The notes beneath the pieces were generated by a model. That model was not told where the DNA came from. It worked only from the letters and a program-made list of their open reading frames with translations, and ran no database searches. A stretch of DNA of 64,000 bases from Clostridium_AT radicumherbarum. GTDB lineage: Bacteria; Bacillota; Clostridia; Clostridiales; Clostridiaceae. The translations under genes and the position numbers were made by a program. The stretch spans positions 1,426,001-1,490,000 of the forward strand of contig NZ_JBJHZY010000001.1 of assembly GCF_045310525.1 (NCBI RefSeq). Reading direction: 5' to 3'. Of this stretch, positions 26,036 to 35,184 are shown in pieces (positions within the stretch are counted from its first letter, which is position 1; every line of letters begins with the position of its first letter).

Positions 26036-27841
26036 ATGCAAACAGATAGACAAAAGCATATTAGAAATTTTTCTATAATTGCTCATATAGATCATGGTAA
26101 ATCAACACTTGCAGACAGGCTTTTAGAAAGTACAGGTACCTTGACGCATAGAGAAATGGAAGAACAGGTTCTAGATAATATGGAACTTGAAAAAGAGAGA
26201 GGTATAACTATAAAAGCACAGGCTGCAAGGCTTATATATAAAAGAGAAAATGGTGAAGAATACATATTAAATTTAATTGATACTCCAGGGCATGTAGACT
26301 TCAACTATGAGGTATCAAGAAGCTTAGCTGCTTGTGAAGGTGCTGTACTTGTTGTAGATGCTACCCAAGGAATACAAGCCCAAACTTTAGCAAATTGTTA
26401 CTTAGCTCTAGACCACAACCTTGAAATAGTACCAGTTATAAACAAAATTGATCTTGCAAGTGCAAGACCTGAAGAAGTTATTCATGAAATTGAGGATATT
26501 ATTGGAATAGAGGCTCATGATGCACCTTTAGTTTCAGCTAAGTCCGGACTAAATATTGAACAGGTTTTAGAGGCAATAGTTAATAAGGTTCCAGCCCCTG
26601 AAGGAGACGAAGAAAGTCCATTAAAGGCCCTTATTTTCGACTCCTACTATGACAGCTATAAAGGTGTAGTTTGTTATGTAAGGCTAAAAGAGGGAAACGT
26701 CAAAGTTGGAACAAAAATTAAGCTCATGTATACAAATAAAGTTTATGACGTTACTGAAGTAGGTGTATTTTCTCCTCAAATGTTTCCTATTTCAGAACTT
26801 AGAGCTGGTGATGTAGGCTATATTACAGCATCTATTAAAAATGTTAGAGATGCAAGAGTTGGAGATACAATTACAGAAGCAGACAGACCTGCTTTAGAGG
26901 CTTTAGAAGGGTACAGACCAGCAGTGCCAATGGTATTTAGCGGTATCTATCCTGTAGATGGTGCAAAGTACGAGGAACTTAAGGAAGCTATAGAAAAGCT
27001 CCAGTTAAATGATGCCTCCTTAAGCTTTGAACCAGAAACATCAATAGCATTAGGTTTTGGCTTTAGATGCGGCTTTTTAGGATTACTTCACATGGAAGTA
27101 ATTCAAGAAAGAATTGAAAGAGAGTTTAATATAGATATTATTACAACGGCTCCTTCTGTAATTTATAAAATCAGCAAAACAGACAACACTGTTATAGAGC
27201 TGACCAATCCAAGTAATATGCCGGAAGCTTCAACTATTAATTTTATGGAAGAACCTATAGTAAAAGCGTCCATTATCACTCCAACAGATTATGTTGGGGC
27301 TGTTATGGAATTATGCCAAAATAGACGTGGAAGCTTTAAGGATATGCAGTATCTTGAGGAAACAAGAGCAGTCTTAAATTATGACATTCCACTTAATGAA
27401 ATAATATATGATTTCTTTGATGCGCTAAAATCAAGAACAAGGGGATACGCTTCCTTAGATTACGAACTTAAAGGCTATGCAGAAAGCAAACTTGTTAAGC
27501 TTGATATCTTGCTTAATGGCGATACTGTGGATGCATTGTCTATGATTGTTCCAGAAGAAAGAGCTTATTATAAAGGAAGAGGCATGGCTGAAAAATTAAA
27601 GGAAATAATACCAAGACAGCAATTTGAAATACCAATTCAAGCTGCTGTAGGCTCTAAAATTATTGCTAGAGAAACAGTTAAAGCTCTTAGAAAGGACGTT
27701 CTGGCAAAATGTTATGGCGGTGACATAACAAGAAAGAAGAAGCTTTTGGAGAAACAAAAAGAAGGTAAAAAGAGAATGAGACAGATAGGTACGGTGGAAG
27801 TTCCACAAGAAGCCTTTATGTCAGTATTAAAGATAGATTAA
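26036..27841 (+). CDS. lepA: Elongation factor 4 (LepA), back-translocating GTPase
   Basis: 601 residues, full length. The G domain has IAHIDHGKSTLADRL near residue 16, DTPGHVDF and NKID. LepA-specific C-terminal sequence includes YYKGRGMAEKLKEIIPRQQF and RKDVLAKCYGGDITRKKKLL. The factor acts on stalled or mispositioned ribosomes and in 30S assembly. The start follows GGGGGTAGAACT. hemW begins 11 bases after the stop. Confidence 0.97.
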   Translation: MQTDRQKHIRNFSIIAHIDHGKSTLADRLLESTGTLTHREMEEQVLDNMELEKERGITIKAQAARLIYKRENGEEYILNLIDTPGHVDFNYEVSRSLAACEGAVLVVDATQGIQAQTLANCYLALDHNLEIVPVINKIDLASARPEEVIHEIEDIIGIEAHDAPLVSAKSGLNIEQVLEAIVNKVPAPEGDEESPLKALIFDSYYDSYKGVVCYVRLKEGNVKVGTKIKLMYTNKVYDVTEVGVFSPQMFPISELRAGDVGYITASIKNVRDARVGDTITEADRPALEALEGYRPAVPMVFSGIYPVDGAKYEELKEAIEKLQLNDASLSFEPETSIALGFGFRCGFLGLLHMEVIQERIEREFNIDIITTAPSVIYKISKTDNTVIELTNPSNMPEASTINFMEEPIVKASIITPTDYVGAVMELCQNRRGSFKDMQYLEETRAVLNYDIPLNEIIYDFFDALKSRTRGYASLDYELKGYAESKLVKLDILLNGDTVDALSMIVPEERAYYKGRGMAEKLKEIIPRQQFEIPIQAAVGSKIIARETVKALRKDVLAKCYGGDITRKKKLLEKQKEGKKRMRQIGTVEVPQEAFMSVLKID

Positions 27842-27852
27842 GGAGAAAAGTA

Positions 27853-28983
27853 ATGGAAGAGCCAATAGCATTATATCTGCATATACCATTTTGTAAACAA
27901 AAATGTTTTTATTGCGATTTTCCTTCCTTTGCCTGTAAAGACAACTTAATGCTTAATTATACAAATGCACTTTGTAAGGAAATAAGTAGTGCGGCAAATT
28001 ATAAAATTGGTTCGATTTTCATAGGTGGGGGTACTCCCACCTATTTGTCTTTAGAGTGTTTAATGCTATTAAAGGAAGCAATAGCTAAACTAGATCTTAC
28101 CGAGAATATGGAATTTACAGTGGAAGGAAACCCAGACAGCTTTAATAGTGAAAAGCTAACCATATTTAAAGCCATGGGAGTAAACAGACTAAGTATAGGA
28201 CTGCAAGCATGGCAGGATACCCTGCTTAAGAATATTGGACGAGCACACAATAGGCAGCAATTTTTAAATACTTTTAAAACAGCAAGGAGTTTAGGGTTTA
28301 ATAATATAAATGTTGATCTTATGTTTGGCTTGCCAAATCAAACCTTCCTTAATTGGAAGGAAACCTTAGAAAAGGTTTTAGAGCTAAATCCAGAACACAT
28401 TTCTTGCTACAGTTTAATTGTAGAAGAAGGGACACCATTTTATAAAAGTAATGAACTTGGAAAGCTAAATCTGCCAGAAGAAGATGTAGAAAGAGAAATG
28501 TACGAATTTGCAATAGAATTTTTAAAATCAAAAGGCTATATGCAATATGAAATATCCAACTTCAGCAAAGATGGTTTAGAGTGTAAGCACAACTTAACTT
28601 ACTGGAACTTAAAGGATTATATTGGCTGCGGCTCCAGCGCTCATTCTTACATAAATAATACAAGGTATAGAAATGAATCTGATATAGAAAAATATATTTA
28701 CGGCATAAATAGTGGGACAAATGCTGTAATTGAAAAGCATGTAAACTCATTAGAGGATAATATGGAAGAATTTATGTTTATGGGACTTAGAAAAATAGAT
28801 GGTATATCTATAGAAGAATTTAAATTGAGATTTCAAAATGATATACATAATATCTATTCTAAGGTATTAGATAAGTTTTTAAAAACTAACCTTCTGGTAT
28901 TAGAGGGTGATAGATTATTCTTAAGTGCAGAGGGCATAGAATTATCTAATCAAATTATGTGTGAATTTATACTTTCGGTATGA
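27853..28983 (+). CDS. hemW: Radical SAM heme chaperone HemW (HemN-like)
   Basis: 376 residues. The radical-SAM cluster motif CKQKCFYCDF (C-x3-C-x2-C) is near residue 14, with IFIGGGTPTYLS and NRLSIGLQAWQD downstream. It lacks the extra N-terminal cysteine feature of true HemN, so heme insertion (HemW) is more likely than coproporphyrinogen oxidation. The lepA-hemW-hrcA order is conserved in Firmicutes. The start is ATG 27853 after AAGGAGAAAAGTA. Confidence 0.94.
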   Translation: MEEPIALYLHIPFCKQKCFYCDFPSFACKDNLMLNYTNALCKEISSAANYKIGSIFIGGGTPTYLSLECLMLLKEAIAKLDLTENMEFTVEGNPDSFNSEKLTIFKAMGVNRLSIGLQAWQDTLLKNIGRAHNRQQFLNTFKTARSLGFNNINVDLMFGLPNQTFLNWKETLEKVLELNPEHISCYSLIVEEGTPFYKSNELGKLNLPEEDVEREMYEFAIEFLKSKGYMQYEISNFSKDGLECKHNLTYWNLKDYIGCGSSAHSYINNTRYRNESDIEKYIYGINSGTNAVIEKHVNSLEDNMEEFMFMGLRKIDGISIEEFKLRFQNDIHNIYSKVLDKFLKTNLLVLEGDRLFLSAEGIELSNQIMCEFILSV

Positions 28984-29083
28984 TGATCATAGTAAAATAG
29001 AGAAAATTAGAGAAAAACGAAGTAATTAAAAAATAAAAAATTATAATTAAGATATTTGATTTATATATGGATAATTTAATTAA

Positions 29084-29112
29084 TTGACAAAAGAATTTAA
29101 TAGTGATATGTT
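29084..29112 (+). promoter_or_regulatory. Vegetative promoter of the hrcA-dnaK operon
   Basis: TTGACA (29084-29089) and TATGTT (29107-29112) with a 17-base spacer, placed so that transcription begins close to the CIRCE operator. Confidence 0.75.
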
Positions 29113-29125
29113 TTAAACATAGTGA

Positions 29126-29152
29126 TTAGCACTCACCGACAGCGAGTGCTAA
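29126..29152 (+). promoter_or_regulatory. CIRCE operator (HrcA-binding site)
   Basis: The perfect inverted repeat TTAGCACTC-N9-GAGTGCTAA, identical to the CIRCE consensus. HrcA bound here represses the heat-shock operon until chaperone capacity is exhausted. Confidence 0.98.
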
Positions 29153-29169
29153 TAAAAAGAGGTGATTGT

Positions 29170-30207
29170 ATGGAGATGGACGAAAGAAAGATTAAAATTC
29201 TTCAGGTCATAATAAATGATTATATATCTACAGCTGAGCCTGTTGGTTCCAGAACCATTGCAAAAAAATATGATTTAGGCATAAGTCCTGCAACTATTAG
29301 AAATGAAATGGCAGATCTTGAAGAAATGGGATTTCTTGAACAACTTCATAGCTCCTCTGGTAGAAAGCCATCAGATAAAGGTTATAGGCTATATGTTGAT
29401 AAGCTTATGAAATTGCCTCAGTTAACTACTGAAGAGGAAAATTTAATTAAGAGTCAGCTTTTAAATTCTGCACTTTACGAGGTGGAGAAGATTGTAAAGC
29501 AAGCAACTCAGTTATTATCAGAGCTTACTAAACTTACCTGTATTGTAAAGGCTCCTTCAGCAAATAAAAGTTATATTAAATCAATTCAGCTTTTAAGTGT
29601 TGATAATAACAATATTCTTGCTGTTATTATTACTGATACAGGAATTATAAAAAATACAGTCATAAGGATTAAAACCCCTGTAAGTACAGAGGATTTAGTA
29701 AAATTAACTAATATTTTAAATGGAAGACTTAAAAATTTAAGTATTGAAGATATAAATCTCACAGTTATTAATTATCTTAAAACAGATTTAATAAATTACG
29801 AGGAAATTTTTGATGCTATAATACCTGCGCTGCATGAAAGCTTAAGCAGTTCAGATATATCTGAAATATATCTTGAAGGTGCAACAAATATATTCAATTA
29901 TCCTGAATATAACCAAATAGATAAAGCAAGAGACTTCTTGTACCTTCTAAATAATAAAGAAAATATTAAGGAAATGTTAAATCAGTCCAATAATATTTCC
30001 ATCACAATTGGCGGAGAAAATAATTTAGAAGAAGCAAAGGACTTAAGTATAATATCAGGTATATATAGTATTTATGGAAGACCCCTTGGGGCAATAGGGG
30101 TAATTGGCCCTACCAGAATACCCTATTCTAAAGTTATTAGTATTTTATCTAAAATATTAAAAAATATAAATGATTCACTTAATCAATCATATTTAGATGA
30201 TAGATGA
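29170..30207 (+). CDS. hrcA: Heat-inducible transcription repressor HrcA
   Basis: 345 residues from ATG 29170, chosen because AGAGGTG lies six bases upstream and an earlier in-frame ATG would place CIRCE inside the coding region. The winged helix is in residues ~1-75 (SRTIAKKYDLGISPATIRNE). The C-terminal dimerisation and GAF-like part includes GGENNLEEAKDLSIIS and GRPLGAIGVIGPTRI. It is autoregulated through CIRCE and sets expression of grpE, dnaK and dnaJ downstream. Confidence 0.97.
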   Translation: MEMDERKIKILQVIINDYISTAEPVGSRTIAKKYDLGISPATIRNEMADLEEMGFLEQLHSSSGRKPSDKGYRLYVDKLMKLPQLTTEEENLIKSQLLNSALYEVEKIVKQATQLLSELTKLTCIVKAPSANKSYIKSIQLLSVDNNNILAVIITDTGIIKNTVIRIKTPVSTEDLVKLTNILNGRLKNLSIEDINLTVINYLKTDLINYEEIFDAIIPALHESLSSSDISEIYLEGATNIFNYPEYNQIDKARDFLYLLNNKENIKEMLNQSNNISITIGGENNLEEAKDLSIISGIYSIYGRPLGAIGVIGPTRIPYSKVISILSKILKNINDSLNQSYLDDR

Positions 30208-30269
30208 TCTATCTATTTTTGAATATGTATTAGGTTTAAAATGGTTTTTGCAGAAGGGAGCAGCGATAA

Positions 30270-30869
30270 ATGGAAAAAGAATTCAAGGACGAAAATATAC
30301 AAGTGGATAATGAGGAAACCTTAGAACAGGCAGAATTAATGGAGGATAAAGAATTCGAAAATACTGATAATGAATTACTTGCTTCACTTAAGGGTGAGTT
30401 TACTAAATTACAAGATGATAATAGAAAGCTTAAAGAAGAAAAGGATAAAGCAGAAAATGAGCTTAATTCAATAAAGGACAGATTACTTAGACTTTCTGCT
30501 GAATATGAAAATTATAGAAAAAGAACTGCAAAAGAAAAAGAAGGAATATATTCAGATGCCTGTGAAGACATTCTAAAAAATATGCTTCCTGTTTTAGATA
30601 ATTTGGAAAGAGCAGCTATTGTGGATGGTAAGGCAGAAGATATTAAAAAGGGTATTGATATGACAATCAGGCAGTTTAATGATAGTCTTGAAAAGCTTCA
30701 AGTAACTGAGATTCCGGTAAATGAAGGCTTTGACCCAAATATGCACAATGCTGTTATGCATGTAGATGATGATAACTTTGGCCAAAATGAAATAGCAGAA
30801 GTTTTTCAAAAGGGATTTATAAGAGGAAACAAAGTCATAAGACACAGTATAGTTAAAGTAGCTAATTAA
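30270..30869 (+). CDS. grpE: Nucleotide-exchange factor GrpE
   Basis: 199 residues. An acidic N-terminus and a long coiled coil (~residues 45-100, with RLLRLSAEYENYRKRTAKEK) precede the C-terminal beta domain (EIPVNEGFDPNMHNAV). GrpE releases ADP from DnaK. It is preceded by AGAAGGGAGCAG. A 120-base gap containing two palindromes separates it from dnaK. Confidence 0.97.
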   Translation: MEKEFKDENIQVDNEETLEQAELMEDKEFENTDNELLASLKGEFTKLQDDNRKLKEEKDKAENELNSIKDRLLRLSAEYENYRKRTAKEKEGIYSDACEDILKNMLPVLDNLERAAIVDGKAEDIKKGIDMTIRQFNDSLEKLQVTEIPVNEGFDPNMHNAVMHVDDDNFGQNEIAEVFQKGFIRGNKVIRHSIVKVAN

Positions 30870-30898
30870 AAAATTAAACATAAATTTTTTAGTTTAAA

Positions 30899-30959
30899 GA
30901 ACACAATATTTGTGTTCAAAATAAGAATTGAAGGTATCACAAATATTTAAATATTTGTG
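30899..30959 (+). promoter_or_regulatory. Twin hairpins between grpE and dnaK
   Basis: GAACACAATATTTGTGTTC (30899-30917) and, 20 bases later, the palindrome CACAAATATT/AATATTTGTG around two central bases (30938-30959). Both share the ACAA-ATATT theme. They lie just ahead of the dnaK site AAGGAGG. Possible roles are mRNA processing, stabilisation of the dnaK message or an operator. Confidence 0.6.
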
Positions 30960-30989
30960 CAGAATAAGGAATACAAGGAGGATATTAAA

Positions 30990-32843
30990 ATGGGAAAAGT
31001 AATAGGAATCGACTTAGGAACAACAAATTCATGTGTAGCAGTTATGGAAGGTGGAGAACCTGTTGTTATAGCTAATGCAGAAGGTGCAAGAACTACTCCT
31101 TCAGTAGTATCTTTTCAGGCAAATGGAGAAAGATTAGTAGGTCAGGTTGCTAAAAGACAGGCAATTACAAATCCTGATAAAACTATAATATCAATAAAGA
31201 GGCAGATGGGAACTAGCCATAAGACAAACATAGATGGCAAGGATTATACACCACAAGAAATTTCAGCAATGGTACTTATGAAAATAAAGGCAGATGCTGA
31301 GGCTTATTTAGGTGAGAAAGTAACTCAAGCAGTTATAACTGTACCAGCATATTTTAATGACAGCCAAAGACAAGCAACTAAGGATGCAGGAAAAATAGCA
31401 GGACTTGAAGTACTTAGAATAATAAATGAACCAACTGCAGCATCACTTGCATATGGTCTTGATAAGCAAAATGAGAGCCACAAAATATTTGTATATGACC
31501 TAGGTGGTGGAACCTTTGATGTATCCATTCTAGAACTTGGTGATGGTGTATTTGAGGTTAAATCAACAAATGGTAATACAAAGCTTGGTGGAGATGACTT
31601 CGACCAAAGAGTTATGGACTTTATTGCTGACACCTTTAAGAGAGAAAATGGAATTGACTTAAGAAATGACAAGATGGCATTACAAAGATTAAAGGAAGCT
31701 GCTGAAAAGGCTAAAATAGAATTATCAGCATCACTTCAAACAAACATTAATCTGCCATTTATAACAGCAGACGCTACAGGTCCAAAGCACATAGACATGA
31801 ATCTTACAAGAGCTAAATTCAATGAATTAACTCATGACTTAGTTGATGCTACAATAGAGCCAATGAGAAAAGCTCTTAATGATGCTGGACTTTCAATGAA
31901 TGAAATAGATAAAGTTATATTAGTTGGTGGTTCTACAAGAATACCTGCAGTTGTAGATGCAGTTAAAAACTTTACTGGAAAAGAACCTTCTAAAGGAGTA
32001 AATCCTGATGAGTGTGTTGCAGTAGGAGCAGCAATACAAGCTGGAGTATTAACAGGAGATGTAAAGGACGTATTACTACTTGATGTTACTCCACTAACAC
32101 TTGGTATAGAAACCATGGGAGGAATTGCAACTCCATTAATACAAAGAAATACAACTATTCCTACAAGAAAGAGCCAAATATTCTCAACTGCAGCAGATGG
32201 TCAAACCTCAGTTGAAATAAATATAGTTCAAGGCGAAAGACAAATGGCAGCTGATAATAAGACACTTGGAAGATTCACATTATCAGGCATAGCTCCAGCT
32301 CCAAGAGGAATTCCTCAAATAGAAGTTACCTTTGATATAGATGCAAATGGTATTGTAAATGTTTCAGCTAAAGATAAGGGAACTGGAAAAGAAGCAAACA
32401 TTACAATTACAGCTTCAACAAATTTAAGTGATGAAGAAATTGATAATGCAGTAAAAAATGCTGAAAAATTTGCAGAAGAAGATAAGAAGAGAAAAGAAAC
32501 TATTGAAGTTAAGAATAATGCTGACCAAATGGTTTATCAGTCAGAAAAAACTTTAAAGGACCTTGGAGATAAGGTTTCTGCAGAAGACAAGGCTAAGATC
32601 GAAGACAAAATCAAAGCTGTTAATGCAGTAAAGGATGGAACTGATATAGAAGCTATTAAAAAGGCTACAGAAGAATTAACTAATGAGTTTTATGCAGTTT
32701 CTTCAAAGATGTATCAAGCAAATGGCGGAGCAGAGGGTGCAGGCTTTGACCCAAATAACATGGGCGGAGCTAATGCACAGGGCAGTGCACCTCATGATGA
32801 TAATGTAGTTGATGCAGATTTTAAAGTTGAGGATGACAAATAA
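30990..32843 (+). CDS. dnaK: Chaperone DnaK (Hsp70)
   Basis: 617 residues from ATG 30990, seven bases after AAGGAGG; an in-frame ATG at 30957 would read through the palindrome. The ATPase domain begins MGKVIGIDLGTTNSCVAVME and includes VYDLGGGTFDVSIL. The substrate-binding domain has LLLDVTPLTLGIETMGG. The C-terminus ends in an acidic DDNVVDADFKVEDDK. As in other Gram-positives, the second subdomain is shorter than in E. coli. It works with GrpE and DnaJ encoded next door. Confidence 0.98.
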   Translation: MGKVIGIDLGTTNSCVAVMEGGEPVVIANAEGARTTPSVVSFQANGERLVGQVAKRQAITNPDKTIISIKRQMGTSHKTNIDGKDYTPQEISAMVLMKIKADAEAYLGEKVTQAVITVPAYFNDSQRQATKDAGKIAGLEVLRIINEPTAASLAYGLDKQNESHKIFVYDLGGGTFDVSILELGDGVFEVKSTNGNTKLGGDDFDQRVMDFIADTFKRENGIDLRNDKMALQRLKEAAEKAKIELSASLQTNINLPFITADATGPKHIDMNLTRAKFNELTHDLVDATIEPMRKALNDAGLSMNEIDKVILVGGSTRIPAVVDAVKNFTGKEPSKGVNPDECVAVGAAIQAGVLTGDVKDVLLLDVTPLTLGIETMGGIATPLIQRNTTIPTRKSQIFSTAADGQTSVEINIVQGERQMAADNKTLGRFTLSGIAPAPRGIPQIEVTFDIDANGIVNVSAKDKGTGKEANITITASTNLSDEEIDNAVKNAEKFAEEDKKRKETIEVKNNADQMVYQSEKTLKDLGDKVSAEDKAKIEDKIKAVNAVKDGTDIEAIKKATEELTNEFYAVSSKMYQANGGAEGAGFDPNNMGGANAQGSAPHDDNVVDADFKVEDDK

Positions 32844-32864
32844 ATAATTTCAAGTATAATATAT

Positions 32865-32892
32865 AAGGGATGGGTAACTAAACCCCTCCCTT
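32865..32892 (+). terminator. Hairpin between dnaK and dnaJ
   Basis: AAGGG and CCCTT, then GGGT and ACCC inside, form a G+C-rich stem, followed by AATTT. The T run is weak, so partial termination that lowers dnaJ relative to dnaK is a reasonable reading. Confidence 0.55.
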
Positions 32893-32937
32893 AATTTAAG
32901 TCTTAATGAAGTAATATATAGGTGGTGTAAAACTTAG

Positions 32938-34062
32938 ATGGCTAAAAAAGACTACTATGAGGTGCTTGGCCTTCAAAAGGGTGCAAGTGACGATGAAATT
33001 AAAAAAGCTTTTAGAAAGCTAGCCATAAAATATCATCCTGATAAAAATCAAGGCAATAAAGAAGCTGAAGAGAAATTCAAAGAGATAAATGAAGCCTATC
33101 AAGTGCTTTCAGACCCGGAAAAGAAATCTAATTATGATCAGTATGGAACTGCTGATTTTAATGGTGCCGGTGGTTTTGACGGAGGCTTTGATTTTTCTAA
33201 TATGGGTGGCTTTGGAGATATATTTGAAAGCTTTTTTGGTGGTGGTTTTTCTTCAGGAAGAAGAAAAAATGGTCCAGAACGTGGAGCTGATGTAGAATAT
33301 AACTTAAATCTAACCTTTGAAGAAGCTGTTTTTGGAGTAGAAAAGGAAATTTCAATTCATAAACATGAGAACTGTGAAACCTGCAGAGGAACTGGCGCTA
33401 AACCAGGTACTTCACCTAAAACCTGTGATAAATGTGGTGGTACAGGTCAAATAAAGGTACAGAGAAATACTCCTCTTGGAACCTTCCAAAGCATTAATAC
33501 CTGTGATAAATGCGGAGGTAAAGGTAAAATTATTAGTGATCCATGTCCTACTTGTAGAGGAACAGGTAAAGAGAGAAAGCTTAGAAAAATTAAGATTAAT
33601 GTGCCAGCTGGTGTTGATACCGGCAATGTTATTCCATTAAGAGGTCATGGAGAACATGGTAATAATGGTGGATCCCCTGGAGATCTATATATAAATATAA
33701 GAGTCGCTTCCCATCCTCAGTTTAAAAGGAAGGGTTTCGATATCTATATAGATAGACATATTAACTTTGCGGAGGCAACTGTAGGCTGCGAATTAAAGGT
33801 ACCAACAGTGGATGGAGAAGTTAAATATGATGTTCCTTCTGGAACACAGCCAGGAACAGTTTTCAGATTAAAGGGAAAAGGAGTTCCAAGAGTTAACAGC
33901 AGCGGCCGTGGTGACCAATATGTTAATATTATTGTAGACATTCCAAAGACCTTAAATGAGAAACAAAAAGAAGCCTTAAGACTGTTTATGGAAGCAAGTG
34001 GCAGCAGTCATGAAGAGATAAAAAAGTCATTTATGGATAAACTTAAAGGAAGCTTTAAGTAA
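32938..34062 (+). CDS. dnaJ: Co-chaperone DnaJ (Hsp40)
   Basis: 374 residues. The J domain has YHPDKNQGN with the HPD motif at ~33-35, then a Gly/Phe-rich linker (~70-105). Four zinc-binding repeats follow (CETCRGTG, CDKCGGTG, CDKCGGKG, CPTCRGTG) and C-terminal substrate domains. This is a full type I DnaJ that stimulates the ATPase of DnaK. The operon ends in a strong terminator. Confidence 0.98.
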   Translation: MAKKDYYEVLGLQKGASDDEIKKAFRKLAIKYHPDKNQGNKEAEEKFKEINEAYQVLSDPEKKSNYDQYGTADFNGAGGFDGGFDFSNMGGFGDIFESFFGGGFSSGRRKNGPERGADVEYNLNLTFEEAVFGVEKEISIHKHENCETCRGTGAKPGTSPKTCDKCGGTGQIKVQRNTPLGTFQSINTCDKCGGKGKIISDPCPTCRGTGKERKLRKIKINVPAGVDTGNVIPLRGHGEHGNNGGSPGDLYINIRVASHPQFKRKGFDIYIDRHINFAEATVGCELKVPTVDGEVKYDVPSGTQPGTVFRLKGKGVPRVNSSGRGDQYVNIIVDIPKTLNEKQKEALRLFMEASGSSHEEIKKSFMDKLKGSFK

Positions 34063-34066
34063 GTAA

Positions 34067-34100
34067 AAACTTCGTTCTATAATAAAGAACGAAGTTTTTT
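34067..34100 (+). terminator. Terminator of the dnaK operon
   Basis: AAAACTTCGTTCT and AGAACGAAGTTTT are perfectly complementary, followed by more T. Confidence 0.93.
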
Positions 34101-34184
34101 ATACTTATAAGTTTACTATATTGGAGGATTTGGTATAATAAATACTAAGCATTACTAATTTTAAGCTAAGGAAGGATTGAAACA

Positions 34185-35123
34185 ATGGAAGGAAAATGGA
34201 TTGAGGTTAAAATTGTAACCAGCAGTGAAGCTTTAGAAGCTGTAAGTGGAATATTTTATACTCTAGATGTTAAGGGAGTAGCAATAGAGGACCCAAGGGA
34301 CATATTAGAAAGAGAACAGGGGCCTTTAAGCTGGGACTTTGCAGATATAAATATATTTGAATATGGAAGTGATGCGGCAGTAATAAAAGGGTATTTTGCT
34401 GTTGAGGACAACATAGAAGAGATTAAAAGCTATATTGAAGAAAAATTAGTTTACATAAAGGAATTAGGGATAGATATTGGTAAGGGCCAGGTAATGGTAA
34501 ACGCAGTTTATGAAGAAGATTGGGCTAATAATTGGAAGAAGTATTATAAACCAACTAAAATTGGTGATAAAATAGTTATTAAGCCAATTTGGGAAGCTTA
34601 TGAGACTAAGGGCGAGGAAATAATAGTTGAAATGGATCCTGGTATGGCCTTTGGAACAGGAACTCATGAAACTACTAGAATGTGTATAGAAGCACTTGAA
34701 AAGAAGGTGCAAAAGGAAAGTACTGTATTTGATATTGGCACAGGCTCAGGAATACTTGCTATTACAGCTGCGAAGCTTGGTGCTAAGAAAGTTATTGGAG
34801 TTGACTTAGATCCTGTAGCTGTTGATTCTGCAAAACAAAATACTTCTTTTAATAAAATAGATAATATAGAAATAATTCATGGAAACTTAATGGAAGTAGT
34901 TGAAGGTAAAGCTGATATTGTGGTTGCAAATATAATTGCTGAGGTAATAATGTTTTTGTGTGAGGACGTTAAAAAGTTTTTAAAACCAAATGGTTATTTT
35001 ATTAGCTCAGGAATAATAAAAGATAGAAAAGATGATGTGGCAAAGAAATTAACAGAAGTAGGTTTTAAAATTCATGAAATTAATGAACTTGGAGAATGGG
35101 TGTGTATTATAGCAAGTCTATAG
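34185..35123 (+). CDS. prmA: Ribosomal protein L11 methyltransferase
   Basis: 312 residues. The N-terminal substrate domain starts with WIEVKIVTSSEALEAVSGIF. The SAM-binding Rossmann fold shows AFGTGTHETTRMC and FDIGTGSGILAITAAKLGA, with the downstream motif VVANIIAEVI. PrmA trimethylates L11. In Firmicutes prmA follows dnaJ and precedes rsmE, exactly as here. The site AAGGATTG is seven bases before ATG. Confidence 0.97.
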   Translation: MEGKWIEVKIVTSSEALEAVSGIFYTLDVKGVAIEDPRDILEREQGPLSWDFADINIFEYGSDAAVIKGYFAVEDNIEEIKSYIEEKLVYIKELGIDIGKGQVMVNAVYEEDWANNWKKYYKPTKIGDKIVIKPIWEAYETKGEEIIVEMDPGMAFGTGTHETTRMCIEALEKKVQKESTVFDIGTGSGILAITAAKLGAKKVIGVDLDPVAVDSAKQNTSFNKIDNIEIIHGNLMEVVEGKADIVVANIIAEVIMFLCEDVKKFLKPNGYFISSGIIKDRKDDVAKKLTEVGFKIHEINELGEWVCIIASL

Positions 35124-35184
35124 TTTTAATTATAGCTGGCAAGTATATAAGGCATTTAATCAAGCCGCAGGGAGTAAGTAATAT

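Noticed and set aside
29122..29169. Longer HrcA starting at ATG 29122
   Set aside because: This would place the CIRCE operator within the coding region and lacks a ribosome binding site; ATG 29170 has both proper spacing and family agreement.
31325..32116. Two open frames of 94-115 codons opposite dnaK
   Set aside because: Well-known shadow frames of the conserved dnaK sequence, without start signals.
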